NCBI GenBank assembly: GCA_041748615.1
Contig: JBGTCY010000279.1
Span: 1 to 6,436, forward strand
Length of the DNA stretch: 6,436 nt
Direction of reading: 5' to 3'
Source: JBGTCY01 sp041748615
Lineage (GTDB): Bacteria > Bacteroidota > Bacteroidia > Chitinophagales > CAIOSU01
Shown: positions 1 through 4,584 of the stretch, piece after piece
How the letters are laid out: every line of letters begins with the position of its first letter
Position numbering within the stretch: the first letter of the stretch is position 1
Made by a program: the position numbers and the translations under genes
Notes under the pieces: generated by a model
What the model was told of the DNA's origin: nothing
Database searches by the model: none
Seen by the model: only the letters and a program-made list of their open reading frames with translations

Positions 1-182
1 TACAGGTCATGTCATTTTATTGTAACAGGGGACGAGGGAGGGGTGTCAAGGAGGCAATAAGTATTTCTCTAAACGATGTTTTCACAATACTTGCTACAAT
101 AATTCATGCAATCAATATTGCGGCTGTCAGAGAAATGTTGATTTTATTTTTGGGAAAAAATGTGATGGATAAACGGGTAAGT
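1..182. other. Intergenic sequence with no supported gene (left edge)
   Basis: No convincing coding region, tRNA or terminator is visible. A plus-strand frame opens at 9 and could encode 68 residues, but it overlaps the 3' end of the TPR gene and shows no family features. ATTTCTCT (63-70) and AGAGAAAT (129-136) form an 8-bp inverted repeat with a 58-bp spacer, which is weak. The T5-GGG-A6 run near 147-160 lies downstream of the minus-strand TPR gene but has no GC stem, so it is not a credible intrinsic terminator. Confidence 0.6.
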
Positions 183-1433
183 TCAATAATTCGCGCAGAA
201 ATATTTAAGTTTTGATTCCGCCTCCTGATGCCCGTGATGAATACTTTCGCGCAGGTCGTTGCAACCCTGCGGCACATAAAAATTGATGATTCTCACTAAC
301 CCCCGGTTATACCACGCTTCGGCATAATCATTTTTCAAAAAAAGCGCTTGCGTGTAGTCGTCAATCGCATCATTATACTGACCGAACAGCGCTTTGATGT
401 TTCCCCGCATATTATAGAGGTTGGCATCTTCAGGATTCAATTCGATTGCTTCATTATAGTCCGTCAATGCGCCTTCGTAGTCACCAAGAATTTTTTTGGT
501 GAAGCCCCGGTTCAGCAAAGCCCCGGTGAATTCCTTGTCTAATTCCACCGCTTTATTATAATCATCTAAGGAACCTTCCCAATCACCGGCATCTTTTCGG
601 GCAACGGCTCTGTTGAAGTAAGCGTTTTTCAAACTATTATCAATGGAAATGGCTTTGTCAAGGTCATTCAGCGACTCCGTTCGATTACCAACCAAACTGT
701 GCGTGACGCTGCGATTATAATAGGCAAGTGCGAAATCAGGATTGATTTGTATCGCCTTTGAATAAGCAGCGACAGCTTCGGGATGCCTGCGTAATTTTTG
801 ATAATAAATCCCCATCACATTCCAGGCGAGCGATGATTGTGGATTGATGGTTAATACTTTCTGAATATCGGTTAATGCCATGGCAAAATCTTCGCGATCT
901 ATATAAAGTATCGCTTTGCGCAGATACACCAATGTATCGTCCGGAAATGAATCTAACAACGCGTAATAATCTTCCAGCGCGCCCTGAAAATCATTCATGA
1001 AGGCTTTGGCTTCAGCGCGGTGTTCGAGCAATAATTTATTGGCGGGGTCCAATGCCAACCCCCTGTTCAGGTCATCCACAGCTCCTTTGTAATCAAAAGA
1101 AAGCAGTTTGAGCTTGGCGCGCTGGTCATACATTAATTCCACATAAGGATTCAGTTGAATCGCCATGTTGTAGTCTGCAAGCGCTTCATTGGTGCGACCT
1201 AACTTGCCAAGTAAAGAAGCTCTTTTCATATAAGCATCTGCAAAACCCGGATCCATCGCGATTGCGTTGGAATAAAGTTGCAATGACTGGTCTATCATTC
1301 CCATGCGCATGAGGTTATCACCATCCGCGACAAATTGAAGCGCCCGCTCGCGTTGCCCGCCACGGGCATCCTGCGCCTTTGGTTGAAATGAGAAAAATGT
1401 CAGTAGAAAAAGGATAGAGAGGATTCGATACAT
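183..1433 (-). CDS. Secreted TPR-repeat protein with Cys-containing C-terminal cap
   Basis: Probable periplasmic or outer-surface scaffold that mediates protein-protein contacts; the partner is unknown. The frame can be extended to a TTG at 1469, but the ATG at 1433 is preferred because it starts directly on a Sec signal peptide (MYRILSILF..., hydrophobic residues 4-16, likely cleavage after KAQ at residue 21). From that start the protein is 416 residues. Residues 31-370 divide into exactly ten 34-residue TPR units with no insertion or gap, with the usual A/G-8, A-20 and L/I-NP/DP positions (for example LALDPAN and AIQINPDF). Residues 371-416 are an eleventh, partial repeat that changes into a cap containing GCNDL and YFC. 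The only two cysteines of the mature protein are C391 and C413, both in this cap, so a disulfide is plausible. This cap type is familiar from Bacteroidota TPR proteins (from memory). The gene is monocistronic as far as seen and diverges from the lipoprotein gene. Confidence is high for TPR and secretion, none for a specific function. Confidence 0.93.
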   Translation of the reverse strand: MYRILSILFLLTFFSFQPKAQDARGGQRERALQFVADGDNLMRMGMIDQSLQLYSNAIAMDPGFADAYMKRASLLGKLGRTNEALADYNMAIQLNPYVELMYDQRAKLKLLSFDYKGAVDDLNRGLALDPANKLLLEHRAEAKAFMNDFQGALEDYYALLDSFPDDTLVYLRKAILYIDREDFAMALTDIQKVLTINPQSSLAWNVMGIYYQKLRRHPEAVAAYSKAIQINPDFALAYYNRSVTHSLVGNRTESLNDLDKAISIDNSLKNAYFNRAVARKDAGDWEGSLDDYNKAVELDKEFTGALLNRGFTKKILGDYEGALTDYNEAIELNPEDANLYNMRGNIKALFGQYNDAIDDYTQALFLKNDYAEAWYNRGLVRIINFYVPQGCNDLRESIHHGHQEAESKLKYFCANY

Positions 1434-1715
1434 GCCAGACAATTTAAGAAAATGAAACGGGTTGAACAAAATTTAATTCAATTTTATAGTATGATATTCT
1501 TGTTGATTAATCCATTTTCAGTATCGCTTCTAAAAATATCATTCGTGCATTCGTGGCATTAAAAAAAAATTCTAAAATGGTATAAACTGAATATTTATGA
1601 AATTGTTTTACAGACAAGCATTAAACTATATACAGCCAAATCTGAAACATTTAATTTTATCACTTGTTAATACAATCCTATCAAAGATTACCAGTTATAT
1701 TCAAAATTAATCAAC
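1434..1715. other. Divergent intergenic region between TPR and lipoprotein genes
   Basis: This 282-bp AT-rich stretch must carry the promoters of both divergent genes. I find no full -33/-7 pair of the Bacteroidota type serving either gene at a sensible distance. The nearest matches are TAATTTTA (1652-1659, plus, one mismatch to TAnnTTTG) and TAATTTTG on the minus strand (1709-1702), and neither has a TTG at the right spacing. It contains a short tandem CATTCGTG element and an A9 run (1561-1569). Confidence 0.6.
1540..1560. repeat. Short tandem CATTCGTG repeat followed by A9
   Basis: CATTCGTG (1540-1547) is followed immediately by CATTCGTGG (1548-1556) and then a third CATT (1557-1560) before nine A residues. 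From memory, very similar ATTCGTG-ATTCGTGGC strings occur as dispersed noncoding motifs in many Bacteroidota genomes, but I cannot verify that here. It could be a small dispersed element or a binding site for a regulator that contacts direct repeats spaced 8 bp apart. Confidence 0.5.
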
Positions 1716-2117
1716 ATGTACCCTCCGAAACTTTTTTCCTGCTTTATCCTGATTCTTTTCTCCATGGCGCTTTTTTCCTGCAAAAACGACCATCACCATC
1801 ATGCGAAAGATGCAACCATCACCATCATTTCACCCACAGAAGGACAAGTCATCAACCAGGGTGATACCGTTCATATAAACGCGGTGATTGTTGGCGAAGA
1901 AATTTTACATGGCTACGAAGTTTATCTCCGCAAAAAATCAGACAATTCAGAAATATACAGCGTTGACAATCATTTGCATCAGCAAACCATTGAAGTGCAT
2001 GAGCATTGGGTGAACAATGTGGACAGTCATACCGAGATGGTGCTGGAAATCTCCGTGAGCCTCGACCATGGCGGCAACAAAATATCAAAGATGGTAGAGT
2101 TTCATTGCCATCCTTAA
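1716..2117 (+). CDS. Small histidine-rich lipoprotein, probable metal-binding beta domain
   Basis: The product is 133 residues. A type II signal peptide (hydrophobic stretch 10-20) ends in LFSC with the lipidated cysteine at C22. An earlier LFSC at 6-9 has no hydrophobic region before it and is not the lipobox. The mature part begins CKND followed by four histidines (26-29) and then a domain of about 100 residues that looks like an all-beta, Ig-like fold (ITIISPTEGQVINQGDTV...). Histidines number 14 in total: 26-29, 53, 65, 86, 88, 95, 97, 105, 118, 130 and 132. The protein ends in FHCHP, so C131 sits between two histidines. This suggests divalent-metal (Zn, Cu or Ni) binding at the envelope, which is inference. 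It resembles Bacteroidota lipoproteins of the DUF4625 kind in general pattern, but I cannot confirm membership. The ATG at 1716 is chosen because it gives a complete signal peptide; no Shine-Dalgarno is present. Its stop lies 4 bp from that of the convergent membrane gene. Confidence 0.85.
   Translation: MYPPKLFSCFILILFSMALFSCKNDHHHHAKDATITIISPTEGQVINQGDTVHINAVIVGEEILHGYEVYLRKKSDNSEIYSVDNHLHQQTIEVHEHWVNNVDSHTEMVLEISVSLDHGGNKISKMVEFHCHP
1789..1828 (+). repeat. 14-bp direct repeat inside lipoprotein gene, read in two frames
   Basis: ACCATCACCATCAT occurs exactly at 1789-1802 and again at 1815-1828, offset by 26 bp. Because 26 is not a multiple of three, the first copy is read as the His4 run and the second as Thr-Ile-Thr-Ile-Ile at the start of the beta domain. 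This suggests a short out-of-frame tandem duplication, or convergence of low-complexity sequence. Confidence 0.9.
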
Positions 2118-2121
2118 CAGT

Positions 2122-3342
2122 TTATTTTCTCAGCGCGGCAAACAAGAGCAGAAAAGGCAATGCGATACTTCGGTAACGCACAATTGCGCCTACATTCGGA
2201 ACGGTGTAGCCAATCAGCAGGAACCAACTCAACCCGAACAACAGACACCAAAGGCTGAAAGCCGAAAGTGATTTTGCCCCCGGCAAAAAAAGCAAAACCA
2301 CAAACAACAGGATGAGCATTGCATTCTCCAGCATCACCAAAATATGAAAGACAGAATCAGCGGAAATGAAAAACGGACCCAGGATACTGTTTTTCAGCGC
2401 TGTCGGCAGGTTGGTGAAAAAGCTCAATATGTGTGGCTCAAAATCGCGCAAACTGATTTCCGTGTTTCCCATTCGGATAGACCAGAATTGGTCTTGTTTC
2501 AGGGATATCATTTCAAGGATTGTTTTTCCTTCAATAACCGGTAATATCGAACCTGCAAATAAAGCAAACACGTAAACTAATGGAAATGCCAGCAGCCATT
2601 GTTTTTTATTTTGATGACTTATCATAAACGCCACCCAACCCGGCAGCAACAGCAGTAAAACAAAATCACGAATGAGCAAGGTCAAACCGGCTCCGGCTAT
2701 TGTAATCAGCAGATTTTTGAAGGTGACTTTTCCGGCAAGAAAAACCGAGCCGTAAAATAACAATCCGAGTGAAAATATCAAGAGTCCCTCCTTGTGCACC
2801 CCTGAACCCCAAAACAAGAAGGATGGTATCAGAAATATGCACATTTTCACGCGGAAAGATTTACTTCCAGTCGCTTTATAAATTGATTTATAAAACAGCA
2901 ACATTCCCGCTAATGAAAGGAATGACATTGCTACGGCATGAATGAAAATATTGCCTCCAGAAACAAGTCTCACCAGCGCGTTGAACCTCACCACCATATA
3001 AGCGCTTGTATCACCCCAAAAACCCATCGCGAAAATTTCATCTCTGACCAACGGATTGATTTCAACTGCATTCGGGAAAAATGTCAGGTAAATGTATTTC
3101 AACGGATTGTGCCGCAATGTTTCAAAAATGATGTTTCCATCATTGAAATACGCGTAAGTATCTCCGCCTCCGTAATTCTTAATGTGAACATGACAATACA
3201 AAATGCCGAGCAGGGATTTTATAATGAAGATGAATGTGATAAAAACCGGAGATAATCGTTCATCGTTCAGGAGGCGAAAACGATAAATCAAAAATGAAAT
3301 CAGTGTGATGAAGACTGCCGAGGTGAGAAAATCCAAAGTCAA
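2122..3342 (-). CDS. Polytopic inner-membrane protein, GT-C / polysaccharide-polymerase-like
   Basis: The product is about 406 residues with roughly ten or more membrane segments (near 4-20, 32-50, 132-152, 166-180, 184-204, 209-242 probably two, 249-270, 338-354, 361-379 and 392-404). After the second segment comes an acidic loop, GGGDTYAYFNDG (58-69), and a second Asp-containing stretch, FWGDTSAYM (108-116). Further on are FWGSGVHKEG (177-186) and a C-terminal VGAIVRYRS (384-392) with two arginines before the last helix. Asp-rich first loops and Arg pairs are typical of GT-C glycosyltransferases and of Wzy/EpsG-like polymerases that use polyprenyl-linked sugars, so a role in glycan assembly is inferred; the exact family is not recognised. 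The frame has no ATG near its beginning: it starts at TTG (3342) or a second TTG two codons later (3336), and an in-frame TAA lies at 3354-3352. The gene follows the epimerase gene on the same strand after 68 bp, so co-transcription is possible. Confidence 0.85.
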   Translation of the reverse strand: MTLDFLTSAVFITLISFLIYRFRLLNDERLSPVFITFIFIIKSLLGILYCHVHIKNYGGGDTYAYFNDGNIIFETLRHNPLKYIYLTFFPNAVEINPLVRDEIFAMGFWGDTSAYMVVRFNALVRLVSGGNIFIHAVAMSFLSLAGMLLFYKSIYKATGSKSFRVKMCIFLIPSFLFWGSGVHKEGLLIFSLGLLFYGSVFLAGKVTFKNLLITIAGAGLTLLIRDFVLLLLLPGWVAFMISHQNKKQWLLAFPLVYVFALFAGSILPVIEGKTILEMISLKQDQFWSIRMGNTEISLRDFEPHILSFFTNLPTALKNSILGPFFISADSVFHILVMLENAMLILLFVVLLFLPGAKSLSAFSLWCLLFGLSWFLLIGYTVPNVGAIVRYRSIALPFLLLFAALRK

Positions 3343-3363
3343 AAAATATTTTTATGGAATGAG

Positions 3364-3392
3364 GGCATGAAAATATAAAAAAACAACATGCC
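3364..3392. repeat. 6-bp inverted repeat GGCATG/CATGCC upstream of membrane gene
   Basis: GGCATG (3364-3369) and CATGCC (3387-3392) pair perfectly across a 17-nt AT-only loop apart from one C. It lies between the epimerase stop and the membrane-protein start. On the minus strand the T-rich run is in the loop rather than after the stem, so it is not a classical intrinsic terminator. A minus-strand ATG at 3368-3366 lies inside one arm. Confidence 0.5.
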
Positions 3393-3393
3393 T

Positions 3394-3405
3394 TTTTCCG
3401 GAAAA
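3394..3405. repeat. 12-bp perfect palindrome TTTTCCGGAAAA
   Basis: A gapless palindrome lies 5 bp past the epimerase stop codon, in the spacer before the membrane-protein gene. With no loop it would make a poor RNA hairpin. A dimeric DNA-binding protein site is possible, but chance occurrence in AT-rich DNA is also likely. Confidence 0.45.
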
Positions 3406-3410
3406 TGAAT

Positions 3411-4355
3411 TTACGCCTTCAACATCACTTTTATCCATCCCGAAAATTGCTCACCGGATTTTAATACGATAAGACCTTCACCGGAATTAAATGCGTTAGC
3501 CGGACAAGTCATTGGCTCAAGGGCGATACTATTCCTGTCTGGCGGAAGATAAACCTGCAAAAAGCGAAATGACGCGGATTGTACTAACTGCAAAGTGATT
3601 TTTTCTTCCGGTTCAAATAATTTCGTGGTAAAACTTTCCGGTTCCCCTTTTAATTCAAACGCGGTGTCAAACTCCGTTTTTCCTATCGCCTCCGGAAATT
3701 TAAAATGCTCATATTCCGCGCGTTCACCGGTTGGTATCATCTGTTGGTCAACCGCCAGACTCCGGCAATCGGGTAATTGTAATTTTAAAGACTCGACTCC
3801 GGTTCCGAAACTGAAATACGGATGCCATCCGATGCCAAGCGGCAGGGACGAAGTACCGGTGTTTCTCACGTTCACTTCAATCGTCAATCCTTCGTCATTT
3901 AATTCATACAGATAATTGATTACAAAAGGAAACGGATAACCTTCCGTTTCACCTTCGTATTGATATTCAAATAACATCCTGGCGGCATTTGAATCTGTTG
4001 TTTGTTCCCGGAGTTCAAATTTCTGATTCCAAACAAACCCGTGAATCGCATTATTTTCTTTTGGTTTATTAATCGGAAGTTGAAATTTTTTTCCTTCAAA
4101 AACATAATTGCCGTTTTTTATCCGGTTGGGAAATGGCGCGAGATGAATGCCTCTTGATTTTTCATTGGCTATCATTTGTGATTCATTTTTAAATCCATCG
4201 AAAACAGGCACACGCTTTCCATTCAAATCAAGAAATAGCTGCAAAATATTTGCACCAAAAGCGGGATTGATGATACAGGAACTCTGATTGTTTGGATGTT
4301 CCAACACAAGACAGGGAAATTGGTTGAATGAGTTTAAATCAACAGGGGAGCGCAT
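3411..4355 (-). CDS. Aldose 1-epimerase (galactose mutarotase-like) family protein
   Basis: The product is 314 residues, close to the normal size of cytoplasmic GalM-type mutarotases, which interconvert alpha and beta anomers of free aldoses. Family landmarks appear in the right order: FPNRI with substrate-binding R78 (75-79), IHGF with H105, GWHPYF with H178 as the likely catalytic acid (176-181), FDTAF with D230 (229-233), and ALEP with E280 as the likely catalytic base (278-281), followed by LKSGEQFSGW. No signal peptide is present, so it acts in the cytoplasm. The ATG at 4355 is the natural start and no Shine-Dalgarno is visible. The sugar cannot be told from sequence: the family includes galactose and glucose mutarotases and also glucose-6-phosphate 1-epimerase-like members. 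The gene diverges from the GH3 gene and may be the first gene of a two-gene unit with the GT-C-like membrane protein. Confidence 0.92.
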   Translation of the reverse strand: MRSPVDLNSFNQFPCLVLEHPNNQSSCIINPAFGANILQLFLDLNGKRVPVFDGFKNESQMIANEKSRGIHLAPFPNRIKNGNYVFEGKKFQLPINKPKENNAIHGFVWNQKFELREQTTDSNAARMLFEYQYEGETEGYPFPFVINYLYELNDEGLTIEVNVRNTGTSSLPLGIGWHPYFSFGTGVESLKLQLPDCRSLAVDQQMIPTGERAEYEHFKFPEAIGKTEFDTAFELKGEPESFTTKLFEPEEKITLQLVQSASFRFLQVYLPPDRNSIALEPMTCPANAFNSGEGLIVLKSGEQFSGWIKVMLKA

Positions 4356-4426
4356 GAAAATAATTTTTCGGAAAAATATTCTATTTCTACCTCAATTCAT
4401 CTTCCGCTTTTTCAACAAAACAACCG

Positions 4427-4443
4427 TGAGAAAGTATTTCTCA
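4427..4443. repeat. 17-bp dyad TGAGAAA-gta-TTTCTCA
   Basis: Two perfect 7-bp arms flank a 3-bp centre in the divergent intergenic region between the epimerase and GH3 genes. Size and symmetry fit an operator for a homodimeric repressor. As RNA on the plus strand it would be a short hairpin followed by a few U residues (CATTTTAAT), a weak terminator-like arrangement. Confidence 0.6.
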
Positions 4444-4473
4444 TTTTAATGCTGCTAAATCCTTGTTCAGGAT

Positions 4474-4525
4474 ATGCCGAAACAACTCAGCATTTCTATT
4501 AATGAAATGGTAAAATGTTCGGCAT
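4474..4525. repeat. Nested inverted repeats ATGCCGAA/TTCGGCAT enclosing CATTTC/GAAATG
   Basis: The outer arms (4474-4481 and 4518-4525) are a perfect 8-bp pair. Inside them CATTTC (4491-4496) pairs with GAAATG (4504-4509) across 7 nt. The internal loop is 9 nt on one side and 8 nt on the other, so an RNA from either strand could fold into one two-part helix. It lies between two other dyads in the same intergenic region. Confidence 0.6.
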
Positions 4526-4527
4526 TC

Positions 4528-4571
4528 ACCGAGAGTACGTCTTTTTTTACGAAAATTCGACTACTCTCGGT
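4528..4571. repeat. 10-bp perfect inverted repeat ACCGAGAGTA/TACTCTCGGT before GH3 start
   Basis: The left arm is at 4528-4537 and the right arm at 4562-4571, separated by 24 nt that include a T7 run. The right arm ends one base before the TAnnTTTG box and 13 bp before the GH3 ATG. A perfect 10-bp pair at this spacing is unlikely by chance in a region of about 230 bp (rough estimate about 1 in 100). It could be a two-site operator covering the promoter or, if transcription begins upstream, an RNA hairpin blocking ribosome access. Confidence 0.75.
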
Positions 4572-4572
4572 A

Positions 4573-4580
4573 TAACTTTG
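4573..4580 (+). promoter_or_regulatory. Putative Bacteroidota -7 box TAACTTTG for the GH3 gene
   Basis: TAACTTTG matches the Bacteroidota -7 consensus TAnnTTTG exactly. Only CGC plus one base separates it from the GH3 ATG at 4585, so transcription from it would begin at or very near the start codon. No TTG -33 element is found about 20 bp upstream, where instead the loop of the 10-bp inverted repeat lies. The missing -33 element could mean weak or activator-dependent use, or that the match is accidental. Confidence 0.4.
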
Positions 4581-4584
4581 ACGC

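Larger units (their letters stand above)
4474..4575 (+). other. Speculative 33-codon upstream ORF before the GH3 gene
   Basis: An open frame begins with ATG at 4474, just after CAGGAT, and ends with TAA at 4573-4575, ten bp before the GH3 ATG. The predicted peptide starts MPKQLSIS and ends RLLSV, has no recognised family features, and spans both larger inverted repeats. It could be a leader peptide if a promoter lies further upstream, but at 33 codons chance is a good explanation. Confidence 0.15.

Noticed and set aside
63..136. ATTTCTCT/AGAGAAAT inverted repeat as an RNA gene
   Set aside because: Only one 8-bp stem with a 58-bp loop and no further pairing was found; chance is likely.
145..161. 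T-run/A-run hairpin as terminator of the TPR gene
   Set aside because: The stem is only A-T pairs and there is no GC-rich stem followed by a T tract on the minus strand.
9..215. Plus-strand 68-residue frame at the left edge
   Set aside because: It overlaps the 3' end of the well-supported TPR gene, has no family features or ribosome site, and has a low-complexity start.
1434..1469. TTG-initiated N-terminal extension of the TPR protein
   Set aside because: It would put 12 residues before a complete signal peptide that begins at its own ATG at 1433.
1652..1709. TAnnTTTG-like boxes before the lipoprotein and TPR genes
   Set aside because: The plus-strand match has a mismatch and no TTG at the right distance; the minus-strand match lies more than 260 bp from the TPR start with no -33 element.
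1664..1864. Plus-strand frame overlapping the lipoprotein gene, also containing His4
   Set aside because: The His run arises because the second copy of the 14-bp repeat is read in a shifted frame; the lipoprotein frame has a full signal peptide and lipobox.
2938..3255. 105-residue plus-strand frame inside the membrane-protein gene
   Set aside because: It is an antisense shadow of a strongly hydrophobic, coherent minus-strand protein.
4538..4561. Loop T7 run as an intrinsic terminator
   Set aside because: The T run lies inside the loop of the inverted repeat rather than after a stem on either strand.
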